Shown: positions 14,999-24,243, numbered from the stretch's first letter. The stretch is DNA of 35,593 bases from JANLQX01 sp031418775 (GCA_031418775.1 JANOJN010000249.1:1-35593), one strand, 5' to 3'. Translations and numbers: made by a program. Notes: generated by a model not told the origin, from the sequence alone.

Positions 14999-16150
14999 CT
15001 ACTTCAACCGGGCAAGGATCTCGTCCGTTGAAGCACCGAGTGCCTCGACCGGACCCGGATGCTCCTCCCAGTCGCTGAAGCCGACGGGGGATGCGGCGAG
15101 CCGATAGGCCCGTTCTCCCGCCGCCTCGTCGACCGGCATCTGGACCCACGCGCCGGCCGCGGCGATCTGGTCGTCGTCGAGCGCGTCGGCAAGCGAGTTG
15201 ATCGGCGCGAACCAGACGTCGCACTCGTCAAACCGCTCGACCCATATGTCGTAGGGGAGCGTGGCGAACTCGATGTCGAGCATGGCGATGAGGGCACGGG
15301 CGTTCGCAGCGCGTCGGCCGGCTGAGGTGAATCGCTCGTCGTCGGCCCATTCGGTGCGCCGCAACGCCTGGAGCAGAGTTGGCCAGTGGCGATCCTGCTC
15401 GAGTCCGAGCAACCAGAAGCCGCGTCCGTCGGCGGTCATGTAGGAGTTGATAATCGGCGCGCCCATCTCCGTGCGGTGCTTCGTCGACTGAATCCGGCCG
15501 AAGTACTCGCGGATGCCGAGGTCCCAACCATTCACGTAGACACCGGTGCGCAGCAGCGACGTGTGCACGAGCCGTCCTTCGCCGGTGCGCGTACGATCGA
15601 AAAGGGCGGCGCAGATCCCCGACACCATCGAGATCGCGGTCGTGTGATCGCCCATGCCGGATCGAGAAGCCGGTGGGAGCTCACCAGGCGGAACCATCGA
15701 GTGCGCAATAGACGACCGGGCCCAGAAGGCGCCGATGTCGTAACCGGCGCGATCGCGATCCGGGCCGGCCAGCCCGTAGCCCGTGACCGAGGCGTAGATG
15801 AGCGAGGGATGGCGGGCACGAACGGACTCGTGGTCGAGGCCCAGGCGCTCCAGCGCATCGGGTCGGAGGTTCGTCAAGAAGATGTCTGCATCGTCGAGGA
15901 GCCCGTGGAGTTGCGCCACGGCCTCCTGAGTACGAAGGTCGAGCACGATGCATCGCTTGCCCCGGTTGTCGAGCTCATACGGAGGCACTCGTGCCTGATC
16001 GATGCCGAGATTGCCGAAGAGGTTGCGCATGGGGTCACCGGTCGGCCCCTCGACCTTGATCACCTCGGCGCCCCAGTCGGAGAGGATGCCTCCCGCCCCC
16101 GGTCCTGCCACCCAGATCGCCAGCTCGACGACACGCACACCGGTCAACAT
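14999..16150 (-). CDS. CaiB/BaiF-type (family III) CoA transferase
   Basis: 383 residues. The N terminus is the family signature (GVRVVELAIWVAGPGAGGILSDWGAEVIKVE), followed by LDLRTQEAVAQLHGLLDDADIFLTNLRP and ASVTGYGLAGPDRDRAGYD; Asp138 of AGYD is the likely catalytic aspartate that forms the acyl-enzyme. Such enzymes move CoA between carboxylic acids. The acid is unknown. ATG 16150 is chosen because a minus-strand TAGGGT box (16159-16164) lies 8 nt before it; the open frame upstream enters the start region of the divergent phosphodiesterase. Confidence 0.88.
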   Translation of the reverse strand: MLTGVRVVELAIWVAGPGAGGILSDWGAEVIKVEGPTGDPMRNLFGNLGIDQARVPPYELDNRGKRCIVLDLRTQEAVAQLHGLLDDADIFLTNLRPDALERLGLDHESVRARHPSLIYASVTGYGLAGPDRDRAGYDIGAFWARSSIAHSMVPPGELPPASRSGMGDHTTAISMVSGICAALFDRTRTGEGRLVHTSLLRTGVYVNGWDLGIREYFGRIQSTKHRTEMGAPIINSYMTADGRGFWLLGLEQDRHWPTLLQALRRTEWADDERFTSAGRRAANARALIAMLDIEFATLPYDIWVERFDECDVWFAPINSLADALDDDQIAAAGAWVQMPVDEAAGERAYRLAASPVGFSDWEEHPGPVEALGASTDEILARLK

Positions 16151-16253
16151 GGACGTCGACCCTAAGCCACGCAAGCGTGCTGCGGCCAGAGTGCGACGCG
16201 GGTCGGGCCGACTTCGGGAACGAGGGACGGCGAGAACCGCTACGTTCGCAGTC

Positions 16254-16985
16254 GTGTCGACGTCGCCCGCAATCGTTGCCCACCGGGGCGCCTCGAAGGC
16301 GTGTCGCGAGAACACGGTTGAAGCCTTCGAGGAGGCCCGGCGTCAGGGCGCGTCGATGGTCGAGTTCGACGTGCGGCGGACGAAGGACGGCGTGCTGGTG
16401 ATCCACCACGATCCAGCCGTCCGCGGCGTCGGAGTCATCATTGAGCTCGACGCGTCCGCATTGCCGACCTACGTCCCCACCCTTGTGGAGGCCCTCGACG
16501 CGTGCTTGGGCATGGAAGTGAACATAGAGATCAAGAACGACGAACGCGAACCGGATTTCGATCCGGAAGACGAAGTTGCGGCGAAGGTCGTCGAACTTCT
16601 CGCCTCTCGAAATGGCGCCGACGCGACGCTCATCTCCTCGTTCCGTGGTCTGACCATCGATGCCGTTCGTGCTGCGAACCGCGAACTGCGTACCGGTTTC
16701 CTCTTCACCAGGCCGCCGCTCTCGTCGCTTCGACTCAAGGCGGTGATCCGCCGGACTGCGGCGGCCGGTCATACGGCGATCCATCCCCACCACCGCGGCG
16801 TGACGCAGCGGATGGTCGACCAGGCGCACGAGGTGGGTCTGGCCGTGAACGTCTGGACGGTCGACGATCCGAACCGGATGCGCTCACTCGCCCGGATAGG
16901 CGTCGACGCACTCATCACCAACGTGCCGGCGATCGGCGTCGAAACGTTCCGTTCCCCTGACTCACACGTCAGCGGACCGGCGTAA
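16254..16985 (+). CDS. Glycerophosphodiester phosphodiesterase
   Basis: 243 residues of the GDPD/UgpQ TIM-barrel family. Motifs: AHRGAS (His10, Arg11), RENTVEAF (Glu19, Asn20), EFDVRRTKDGVLVIHHDP (Glu37, Asp39, His52) and later INIEIK-like VNIEIKND. It hydrolyses glycerophosphodiesters to glycerol-3-phosphate and an alcohol; no signal peptide, so cytoplasmic. Start GTG 16254 is supported by TACGTT (16241-16246) 7 nt upstream. Frames open earlier overlap the opposite CoA-transferase gene and are not coding. Confidence 0.88.
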   Translation: MSTSPAIVAHRGASKACRENTVEAFEEARRQGASMVEFDVRRTKDGVLVIHHDPAVRGVGVIIELDASALPTYVPTLVEALDACLGMEVNIEIKNDEREPDFDPEDEVAAKVVELLASRNGADATLISSFRGLTIDAVRAANRELRTGFLFTRPPLSSLRLKAVIRRTAAAGHTAIHPHHRGVTQRMVDQAHEVGLAVNVWTVDDPNRMRSLARIGVDALITNVPAIGVETFRSPDSHVSGPA

Positions 16986-17123
16986 CGGGCGAGCGCCCCG
17001 CCGAAAAGCTCTGGAGGTGCGCCAAGTTGAAGCCTCGGGCTCCGCGCCGGCAACCGTGTCACTACGGTTGGAGAAGCCTTCGACGTCGACGTTCGATGTG
17101 ATTCCCGAGAAGAGAACCCGTCT

Positions 17124-18038
17124 GTGACCACTACCTACTCTTCGCTGTCGTCGAACGTTCGTACGGTCGTGCGCGAGCTTCGTGGCCTTTATCGCATCAG
17201 GATGCACGACATGCAGGGCGATGTTGCGGCGTCCCTTGCCCACCTGTGTGACGTGGAGCGTTCGGCGGTCGCTCTCGGCGGACGCGAACACCGCGGCCTC
17301 GACGTCCTCGTGGTCGGCTGCGGTCAGACTCCTCGTGAGCTCGTCGGGTTCGGGGCGAGGAACCGGGTGACCGGGATCGATCTCGATGTCGTTCCGTCCG
17401 GGTTCGCACCCGGGGCGTATCTCCAGCTCCTCCGTGAGAATGGCCCCGTACGTGTCGCAAAGACGCTCGGACGCAAGGCGCTCGGCATCGACCGGAAGTT
17501 CAACGCCGAGATGCGACGCCAACTCGGTACGACCGTGTCCTCGCCGACAGTCCTGCAGATGGACGCCGCGAAGATGACGTTTCCCGATGCATCCTTCGAT
17601 CTCGTCTACTCCTATTCGGTGTTCGAGCACCTTCCGGACCCGGCCGCCGTCCTTGCCGAGATGGGCCGGGTGCTGCGCCCGGGCGGGGTCGGGTTCGTGA
17701 GCGCGCATTACTGGACCTCGGAGAGCGGGGCCCATGACATCCGGGTCTTCGCCGGCGATCGCGAAGAGGTCTCGCTCTGGGCCCACCTCCGCCCTGCCCA
17801 TCGTCACGAGATCACCGAGAACACCTATCTCAACTACTGGCGGGTCGAGCAGTATCGAACGCTCTACGCGAGTGTTCCGGGCGGTCAGATCGACGTGGAG
17901 TTCCACGAACCGGAACGGCTGGCCGTGTTGGCGGACGAGCTCCCGCGGATCCGGGGCGCCGGTGAACTCGACGGCTATAGCGACGAGGAGTTGCTCGGCG
18001 TGAACATCTCCGTGATGTGGCACGCGCCGCTGCCCTGA
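17124..18038 (+). CDS. SAM-dependent class I methyltransferase
   Basis: 304 residues. The Rossmann SAM-binding motif I is DVLVVGCGQTPRELV (about 72-86), then VTGIDLDV, LQMDAAKMTFPDASFDLVYSYSVFEHLPDP (motifs II-III) and RVLRPGGVGFVSAH. The fold is Methyltransf_11-like; the substrate is unknown. Residues VPSGFAPGAYLQLLRENGPVR form an insertion between the usual strands. The start is GTG at 17124 about 50 nt after a possible TACGGT box (17063-17068). It converges with the lipid-kinase gene. Confidence 0.82.
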   Translation: MTTTYSSLSSNVRTVVRELRGLYRIRMHDMQGDVAASLAHLCDVERSAVALGGREHRGLDVLVVGCGQTPRELVGFGARNRVTGIDLDVVPSGFAPGAYLQLLRENGPVRVAKTLGRKALGIDRKFNAEMRRQLGTTVSSPTVLQMDAAKMTFPDASFDLVYSYSVFEHLPDPAAVLAEMGRVLRPGGVGFVSAHYWTSESGAHDIRVFAGDREEVSLWAHLRPAHRHEITENTYLNYWRVEQYRTLYASVPGGQIDVEFHEPERLAVLADELPRIRGAGELDGYSDEELLGVNISVMWHAPLP

Positions 18039-18090
18039 CGCCCCGTGGGGCTCCGGGCGCTCGTCGGCGCGTCGCCAGGGGAGCCCATCG

Positions 18091-18999
18091 TTACGGGAGC
18101 ACGAGATCGATGACCTCGGGCTCCCAGCGGAACTGGAGCACTTCGGCGTCGCCGAGGTGGTCGCCGTCGACCTGCCACGGAAACGGGCGATACCCCACAA
18201 CCCGCATCGATCGGAGGTCTTCGCGCACTTCGACCCCGGGCACCCGCCGCAAACGGTCACCCCCGCGCAACGCCGCAGTCACCGCCCGCAGAGTGGAGCG
18301 AAGACCGAACTGCGTGAGCACGACGCACGCGAGGGGATCGTCGAGGGTCGCCCCCGGAGCCAGCGACAGCGGCCGCGATCCGAGAAAGGTGTACGGGTCG
18401 GTGTTCATGCACACGGCGAAGTACCCGTCGACGGAACCGTGGCCGAACTCCACCCGGAAGGGAGGGGACCGTCGGTCGAAGTGACGGACCCACGTGTCGA
18501 TGGCGGCGTAGGCGAAGAGTGGATGCCCGAGGTATCGCTTGAGCTGGCCACGCCGTTCGACCTGCTCGACCACCGCGGCGTCGTAGCCCATCCCGACATG
18601 GAAACAGAAGAACCGGCCGTTCACGCTGCCGAGTCCGACCCGCTTGATCGATCGGCGCGTCAGAGCCGACAACAGCTGATTGGTGGCTTCGACCGGTTCA
18701 TTGACGAGCCCGATCGTGCGGGCGAACACGTTCGTCGAACCGCCGGGCAGCACGGCGAGCGCCGTCTGTGAGCGCACGAGGCCGTTCGCCACCTCGTTCA
18801 CCGTGCCATCGCCGCCGAACGACACCACGACGTCGACACCGGTCGCGGCGGCACCCTGGGCCAAGCGTGTGGCGTGACCGCGGCGCTTCGTCTCGGAGAC
18901 GGTCAGATCGTGACTGGCCGCCAACGCGTTCTGGATGACGACGCGGCCGCGTGCGGTGACGCCCGACGCCGATGGATTGACGATGAACAGGATCTTCAC
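18091..18999 (-). CDS. Diacylglycerol-kinase-family lipid kinase
   Basis: 302 residues of the DAGK/sphingosine-kinase (YegS/DgkB-like) family. MKILFIVNPSASG starts the nucleotide-binding domain; FGGDGTVNEVANGLV is the catalytic glycine-rich loop, LPGGSTNVFARTIGL follows. Arg/Lys-rich C-terminal beta domain ends in WQVDGDHLGDAEVLQFR, typical for the family. It phosphorylates a diacylglycerol-like lipid at the membrane surface. It carries its own start ATG at 18999 with GGAG about 12 nt upstream. Divergent from etfBA. Confidence 0.85.
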   Translation of the reverse strand: MKILFIVNPSASGVTARGRVVIQNALAASHDLTVSETKRRGHATRLAQGAAATGVDVVVSFGGDGTVNEVANGLVRSQTALAVLPGGSTNVFARTIGLVNEPVEATNQLLSALTRRSIKRVGLGSVNGRFFCFHVGMGYDAAVVEQVERRGQLKRYLGHPLFAYAAIDTWVRHFDRRSPPFRVEFGHGSVDGYFAVCMNTDPYTFLGSRPLSLAPGATLDDPLACVVLTQFGLRSTLRAVTAALRGGDRLRRVPGVEVREDLRSMRVVGYRPFPWQVDGDHLGDAEVLQFRWEPEVIDLVLP

Positions 19000-19067
19000 G
19001 AAGCTCCGGGAGCTCTACGACGGGTGGCGAAAGAGAGTGACTCCCGACACATGAGTTCGTGCGAATT

Positions 19068-19096
19068 TTCACAAGCACGTCGGGGCCGATCAGAAT
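19068..19096 (+). promoter_or_regulatory. Probable promoter of etfBA
   Basis: TTCACA (19068-19073), 17-bp spacer, CAGAAT (19091-19096): 5/6 and 4/6 matches to the sigma-70 consensus. The start site would be near 19103, giving a leader of about 58 nt with AGGAG before the etfB ATG. Confidence 0.5.
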
Positions 19097-19160
19097 ACGA
19101 GGTCACCGCTCCGCCTTGCTCCCGCTTCGGGGCGGCTCAAACCTTCTCAGGAGTCAGTTC

Positions 19161-19940
19161 ATGAACGTTGCCGTCTGCGTCAAGCAGATCCCGGACCCGG
19201 CCCTCCCGGGGTCGCTGGATCCCTCAACCCACGCACTTGTCCGCGAGGGCAAGCTCATCCTCGACGACTCCGACGCCTACGGCGTCGAGATGGCGCTGCG
19301 CCTCGTCGAGGCGGCGGGCGGCGGTGAGGTCACCCTGGTGTCGATGGCACCCAACTCCGAGCAGAGCGGCCTCCGCACCGGTCTGGCCATGGGCGCCCAC
19401 AAGGCCATCCTCGTCAGCGACCCGGCGCTCAAGGGCTCCGACTCGCTTGGCACCGCCAAGGTCCTTGCCGCGGCGATCAAGCGGGCCAACCCCGATCTCG
19501 TGATCGCCGCCACCGAGTCGACCGACGGCTACACCGGCACCACGCCGGTCCAGATCGCCGAGCTTCTCGGGTTCCCCTCGGTGACCTTCGCCAAGAAGGT
19601 CACGGTTTCGGGCAGCACCGTGGTCGTCGAGCGCCAGACCGAGTCCGGCTACGACGACGTGAGCGCATCGCTCCCGGCCATGGTCACCGTGACCGCCGGA
19701 GTCGTCGAAGTTCGGTATCCGTCCTTCAAGGGCATCATGGCGGCCAAGGGCAAGCCCCTCGAGGAGCTCAAGATCGCCGACCTCGGCATCGACGCTTCGT
19801 CGGTCGGCTGGGCCGGCGCCGGTCAGAAGGTCGATTCCGTCGTCGACGCCGAAGCCCGCCAGGCCGGCATGGTCATCGAGGACGACGGCGAGGGCTACGC
19901 CAAGATCGTCGAGTTCCTCGAACAGCTCAAGGTCATCTGA
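19161..19940 (+). CDS. etfB: Electron transfer flavoprotein beta subunit
   Basis: 259 residues, full length for EtfB. MNVAVCVKQIPDPA opens the chain; DDSDAYGVEMALRLVE and AAIKRANPDLVIAATESTDGYTG (adenine-nucleotide binding region) follow, then the long region VERQTESGYDDVSASLPAMVTVTAG. With EtfA it accepts electrons from acyl-CoA and other dehydrogenases. ATG 19161 has AGGAG at 19149-19153, better than upstream in-frame codons. 49 bp upstream of etfA. Confidence 0.95.
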   Translation: MNVAVCVKQIPDPALPGSLDPSTHALVREGKLILDDSDAYGVEMALRLVEAAGGGEVTLVSMAPNSEQSGLRTGLAMGAHKAILVSDPALKGSDSLGTAKVLAAAIKRANPDLVIAATESTDGYTGTTPVQIAELLGFPSVTFAKKVTVSGSTVVVERQTESGYDDVSASLPAMVTVTAGVVEVRYPSFKGIMAAKGKPLEELKIADLGIDASSVGWAGAGQKVDSVVDAEARQAGMVIEDDGEGYAKIVEFLEQLKVI

Positions 19941-19989
19941 GCCTCCGCTCAGTATTCGTTCGTTTTCATCGGTAAAGAGAGAACACATC

Positions 19990-20958
19990 ATGGCAATTTC
20001 AAAGATTTGGGTTGTTGCAGAGGTCGTCGACGGAAACGTCACCACCAGCTCGCTCGAGCTGCTCACTGCGGCGCGGGCGACCGGAGCGACGGTCGAAGCC
20101 GTCGTGGCCGGCGATGGAGCGGCCGTTGCCGCCCAGCTCGGCAGCTTCGGTGCGTCGAAGGTCTATTCCACCGGAGACCTCGGCGGTTCGCTTCTCGGGG
20201 TGCCGGTGGCGTCGGCGATCGCCGCGCTCGTCAGCGGAGGCAATGCCCCTGACGCCATCCTGCTGGCGCAGACCTATGACGGCCGCGACATCGCGGGCCG
20301 TCTTTCCGTCAAGCTCGACCGTACGGTGCTCACGAACGCCGTCGGGATCTCCGTTTCCGGGGACACGCTCGTCGCCGAGCATGCCGTCTTCGGCGGATCG
20401 AAGATCCTGAAGGCCAGCTTCACCGGCAGCGGACCGTTTCTGGTGCTCGTACGGCCCAAGAGCTACGCCGCGGAACCCTCAGGCGGCGCCGCCGCCGCCG
20501 TGGAGACCATTGCCATTCCCGACTCCGGCGCCTCCGGTTCAGCCATCGTCACCGAGCGCCACATGGAGGAGCGCACCGGACCGAAGCTCGACGAAGCCGC
20601 CGTCGTCGTCTCCGGTGGTCGTGGCCTCGGTGAGGCCGGCAAGTATTCGATGGTCGAAGACCTCGCCAAGGCCTTGCACGGCGCCCCCGGCGCGTCGCGA
20701 GCCATTGTCGACGCCGGTTGGGTCCCGTATTCGTACCAGGTTGGCCAAACCGGCAAGACGGTGAAGCCCGAGGTCTACATTGCCGCCGGCATCTCCGGCG
20801 CAACCCAGCATATGGTCGGTATGAAAGGCGCGAAAAACATCATCGCCATCAACAAGGACAAAGAAGCTCCGATCTTTGGCATTGCCGATCTCGGAATTGT
20901 GGGAGACGTTCACAAAGTTCTTCCTAAATTGCTGGAAGCCTTGAAGGGTCGCTCGTAG
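19990..20958 (+). CDS. etfA: Electron transfer flavoprotein alpha subunit
   Basis: 322 residues, usual length. The C-terminal FAD domain is intact: VVSGGRGLGEAGKYSMVEDL, SRAIVDAGWVPYSYQVGQTG, KPEVYIAAGISGATQHMVGM and IIAINKDKEAPIFGIADLGIVGD. A purine-rich AAAGAGAG precedes the ATG. It forms the heterodimer with EtfB; the likely electron acceptor is an ETF:quinone oxidoreductase not in the window. The stop codon lies in the loop of a 6-bp hairpin. Confidence 0.95.
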   Translation: MAISKIWVVAEVVDGNVTTSSLELLTAARATGATVEAVVAGDGAAVAAQLGSFGASKVYSTGDLGGSLLGVPVASAIAALVSGGNAPDAILLAQTYDGRDIAGRLSVKLDRTVLTNAVGISVSGDTLVAEHAVFGGSKILKASFTGSGPFLVLVRPKSYAAEPSGGAAAAVETIAIPDSGASGSAIVTERHMEERTGPKLDEAAVVVSGGRGLGEAGKYSMVEDLAKALHGAPGASRAIVDAGWVPYSYQVGQTGKTVKPEVYIAAGISGATQHMVGMKGAKNIIAINKDKEAPIFGIADLGIVGDVHKVLPKLLEALKGRS

Positions 20959-20964
20959 GAGCGA
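20949..20964 (+). other. Hairpin around the etfA stop codon
   Basis: TCGCTC (20949-20954) pairs with GAGCGA (20959-20964) around loop GTAG, which holds the UAG stop (20956-20958). No U-tract follows; it may stabilise the 3' end. Confidence 0.35.
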
Positions 20965-20969
20965 GCCTC

Positions 20970-21040
20970 GAAGCGTCACAGCGGGTGAAAGCCCACGTCG
21001 TCGGCGTTGATTCGTCGGCAGAGCCAAGCCAAACCTGAGG
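20970..21040 (+). ncRNA. Possible structured RNA before a terminator (unassigned)
   Basis: This 71-nt spacer has GGGU-GAAA-GCCC (20983-20994), a stem capped by a GNRA tetraloop, then a GC-rich stretch ending in GAGCCAAGCCAAACCTGAGG (21021-21040). It runs into a strong terminator 42 nt before the GGDEF-EAL start. The order aptamer-like region, terminator, gene is that of a riboswitch, and the end faintly recalls the 3' part of cobalamin riboswitches, but the core of that class is not found. It may be only the etfA 3' end. Confidence 0.25.
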
Positions 21041-21069
21041 AAAACCGGCAGATTCTTTTGCCGGTTTTT
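21041..21069 (+). terminator. Rho-independent terminator downstream of etfA
   Basis: AAAACCGGCA (21041-21050) pairs perfectly with TGCCGGTTTT (21059-21068) around an 8-nt loop; the right arm ends in a T run. The A run on the other side could let it act in both directions. It ends 43 nt before the start of the GGDEF-EAL gene. Confidence 0.85.
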
Positions 21070-21111
21070 CGCTTTAGAAGCGAGGTTCACTTTCCGAAAG
21101 ATCGAGTGTCT

Positions 21112-24100
21112 ATGGTCAGCCTCGATCACGCGTCGTCGCTGGCGGCGTCCTCCGAAACCGAAATCTCGGTTCAGTCCCGAGCGGTGATTCACAACATCGT
21201 GGACGACCTCGACGCGCTGTTGCTGTTCATCGAACTCCCCTCCCGAAAGACCACCGTGCTCCGGGGAATCGGATCGCTCGGGTTCAACCAGGCCGACATC
21301 GATCAGCTCCGTCTGCTCGACCTGCTTGTCTACGAAGACCAGGTGCGGGTCGAGGAGTTGGTCAGGGGGATGTTCCGTGACCAGATTCCCCTCGCCAGCA
21401 TTGATGTGGTCATGCAGGACGCGTCGGGGGCTCTTCGTCCGGTCGGGCTCATGTTCCAACGGGTCGATGAGAACGGCCGAACCGGGGTGCTGTTGGCGTT
21501 GGAAGACCTGCGCGCCGAATACCGCACTGCAGGAACCCGGCTACGTCGGCGTGAGCTCAATGCAATCGTGGAGCGGGCGTCGCATCGTCTTGGGCTCGCG
21601 TCGAACGCACAGCTCGATGCCGCCCTCACCGCCAGCGCCGAGGAGCTCGCGGCTGGCCTCGGGGCCGCCACGCTCGCGTTCTGGCAGCTGAACAGTGCCG
21701 ACGTCCTCGAACAGACGCCGTGGCTCTGGCCGGCGATCGCTTCCCGAATCGGACCGTACCTGGCGGGTATCCGGGTCGACCTCATCGGCGAACGGGCACG
21801 GAACTCACCCAACGGGATCGTCCTCCTCCGGGCCTCCGACCTCACCGACGATTCGCCCGCCTACTTCCCGTGGTTGCGCGACTCCGGGGGAACGCTGATC
21901 TGCGTGACGCGCGTCGACAACCACGGCAATATCCGGGTCTTCTCGTTCAGCGTCGCCGACGACGATCCGACCCCTCACCCGGACGAGATCCACGCTGCTC
22001 GGGGCGCGTTCGAGATCATCGGGAACGCGCTCGACCGCCGGGCGATGTCGGAGACGATCGAACGGAATGCCCGCTGGTCCCAGGCCGTGCTCGAGAGCTC
22101 GAGCGACATGATCGGCGTCCTCGACGAGGGATCGGTCATCCGGTTCGCCAGCGAATCGGTCAGCGATCTGGGCTACAGGCGCATTGATATCGAGGGACGG
22201 CGGTCGCTCGACTTCGTCCATCCCGATGATTTCTCCGTGGCGGTCGAGCTCTTCTCCACTCCGGCGTCGAAGGTCGTGCGGTTCCGTCATGCTGACGGGT
22301 CGTGGCGTTACCTCGAGTGCCGCATCCGCAACCTTCTGGACGACCCCACGATTCACGGTCTGCTGCTGAACGCCCGTGACGTCACCGAACGGGTGATGAT
22401 CGAACGGACTGTCGCGTCCTACGCCCGCGCCCAGCAACTTCTGTCGAGCGTGACGATGCGGCTTTCCGCCGCGCTTCCGGGTGAACTTCTCGACGAGCTC
22501 AGGCGTGGGCTCATCGAACTCGCGGTCTTCGTCGGCGTCGACCGGGCGGCGCTCTGGTGGGCCAAGGAACCGGGCAGCGTCGACGCCGAGATGTTCGTCG
22601 GAGCCGACGGCACCGATCAGCTTCCGCACGTTCAGGTCAGGGTGCTTGTTCCCGACCACATGCCGGCCTTCGCGTTCGAGCGATCGACCGACACCGACGC
22701 AGTCATGTTCACGAGCATGCTCCACCCCGACCTTCCGCCCGTCGGAGCGATGTTGGCGGCCCGTTTCGTCGGGCCCACCGGAACCATGGGCATGCTCACG
22801 CTGGCCTCCGAGAGTCCCGACTATCAACCCGACGAAGCGATCCAGCGCATCGTGCCGGCGTTCGCTCAGATCGTCAGCACAGCGATGCTCCGCCACAACG
22901 CCGAACAGCGTTTGCAGTATCAGGCAACGATCGATGCCGTGACCGGGCAGGCCAATCGGGCGGTGATCCGCCGTCGCTTGGAGGAGGACCTCGAACGCAC
23001 CCTGATCGATGACGAGAGCGTCGCCTTGCTCCTTCTCGACCTCGACGACTTCAAGCTGGTCAACGACGGCTATGGACATCTGGCCGGCGACGACCTCCTC
23101 CGACAGTTCGGCGAACGGCTCCGGGGAACGTGTGGTCCCGACGACCTGGTGGGCCGACTGGGCGGAGACGAGTTCGTCGTGATCCGCTCCGGTCCTTCGG
23201 CCGCCCAGGAGATCGGGCCCCTCGCGGACCGGATCACGTCGGCGCTCCACGAGCCGTTCGTGCTCGACGACCGGCGATTCACCGTCTCGTCGTCGATCGG
23301 CATCTCGACGTTCCAGCCGGGCGACGACCCCGTGGACATGTCCGATCTCCTCCGTCGCGCCGACATCGCCATGTATCAGGCGAAACGCCTCGGACCGGGC
23401 GAGGTCGCCCGGTTCAACGACTCCATGGGACAGCGGGCGCGCGGCAACGCGATTCTCCGGACCGACTTGGAGCTGGCGATCCAGAACCGTGAGCTCGAAG
23501 TGTGGCTGCAGCCGATCGTCGACACCGTGACCGGCCGACGACTCGGCGCGGAAGCCCTCGCCCGGTGGCGCCATCCGACCCTCGGACTGATGAGCCCCGA
23601 CGTTTTCGTCCCGATGGCGGAACGGTCCGGGCTGATCAACGCGCTCGGCACCCTGATCCTCGACAAGGCATTGGAAGCACTCGTGCGGCTGCGACATGAG
23701 TTGATCGTCGATGACTCGTTCTATGTGTCGGTGAATGTGGCCGCGCCACAGCTTCGAGAATCGAACTTCGGTGACATCGTCGCGGCGGCGCTCACCGCCT
23801 TTGGCGTCTCCACCCAACAGGTACGCCTCGAGATCACCGAGTCGAGCCTCGTCGATCGGTCGCTACGCGGCGCTATGCAGGACCTTCGGCGCTCTGGCCT
23901 CCAATTGGCGATCGACGATTTCGGCACGGGCTATTCGTCGCTCGCTTCGCTCCAGGATCTGCCGGTCGACGTGCTGAAGGTCGACCGGAGCTTCGTTCAG
24001 CGGATCGACACGGACCGGCAGGCCGCTGCGCTCGTCGCCGCCGTGGTCACCATGGCCAACACCCTTGGACTCGAAACGGTCGCAGAAGGCGTGGAGACCG

Positions 24101-24243
24101 AGGGACAGCGGGCGGCGCTGGCCTTGCTCGGCTGTCCGTCCTCGCAGGGCTACCTGTTCGCACGGCCGCTCGAGGGCTCGAGTTGGCAGCGCCAGCCCGA
24201 CCTCGGCGCACTCCCTTACTCGTCGAGCGCGACCGGCGGATAG
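21112..24243 (+). CDS. PAS/GAF-linked GGDEF-EAL c-di-GMP protein
   Basis: 1043 residues, soluble. A PAS-like N-terminal part (about 20-140) and a middle sensor region, a clear PAS domain (about 322-440), a GAF-like region (about 450-610), GGDEF domain with intact RLGGDEF (residue 684) and EAL domain with intact GAEALARWRHP (814), DDFGTGYSSL, KVDRSF and AEGVET. Both catalytic motifs are complete, so it may both make and degrade c-di-GMP. The inhibitory RxxD site before GGDEF is GPDD, so product inhibition is probably lost. ATG 21112 is chosen; an open frame to 21007 runs through the terminator. Its 3' end overlaps the opposite gene by 28 bp. Confidence 0.92.
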   Translation: MVSLDHASSLAASSETEISVQSRAVIHNIVDDLDALLLFIELPSRKTTVLRGIGSLGFNQADIDQLRLLDLLVYEDQVRVEELVRGMFRDQIPLASIDVVMQDASGALRPVGLMFQRVDENGRTGVLLALEDLRAEYRTAGTRLRRRELNAIVERASHRLGLASNAQLDAALTASAEELAAGLGAATLAFWQLNSADVLEQTPWLWPAIASRIGPYLAGIRVDLIGERARNSPNGIVLLRASDLTDDSPAYFPWLRDSGGTLICVTRVDNHGNIRVFSFSVADDDPTPHPDEIHAARGAFEIIGNALDRRAMSETIERNARWSQAVLESSSDMIGVLDEGSVIRFASESVSDLGYRRIDIEGRRSLDFVHPDDFSVAVELFSTPASKVVRFRHADGSWRYLECRIRNLLDDPTIHGLLLNARDVTERVMIERTVASYARAQQLLSSVTMRLSAALPGELLDELRRGLIELAVFVGVDRAALWWAKEPGSVDAEMFVGADGTDQLPHVQVRVLVPDHMPAFAFERSTDTDAVMFTSMLHPDLPPVGAMLAARFVGPTGTMGMLTLASESPDYQPDEAIQRIVPAFAQIVSTAMLRHNAEQRLQYQATIDAVTGQANRAVIRRRLEEDLERTLIDDESVALLLLDLDDFKLVNDGYGHLAGDDLLRQFGERLRGTCGPDDLVGRLGGDEFVVIRSGPSAAQEIGPLADRITSALHEPFVLDDRRFTVSSSIGISTFQPGDDPVDMSDLLRRADIAMYQAKRLGPGEVARFNDSMGQRARGNAILRTDLELAIQNRELEVWLQPIVDTVTGRRLGAEALARWRHPTLGLMSPDVFVPMAERSGLINALGTLILDKALEALVRLRHELIVDDSFYVSVNVAAPQLRESNFGDIVAAALTAFGVSTQQVRLEITESSLVDRSLRGAMQDLRRSGLQLAIDDFGTGYSSLASLQDLPVDVLKVDRSFVQRIDTDRQAAALVAAVVTMANTLGLETVAEGVETEGQRAALALLGCPSSQGYLFARPLEGSSWQRQPDLGALPYSSSATGG

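Noticed and set aside
21021..21040. Cobalamin riboswitch
   Set aside because: Only a short resemblance to the 3' part; the B12-box core and required helices were not found, and the adjacent genes are not B12-related.
21007..21111. Upstream start for the GGDEF-EAL protein
   Set aside because: The extra 35 codons translate the etfA terminator hairpin; ATG 21112 is the first start after it.
21805..23817. 670-codon minus-strand open frame opposite the GGDEF-EAL gene
   Set aside because: Antisense shadow in a GC-rich gene; composition is His/Arg/Glu-rich without domains.
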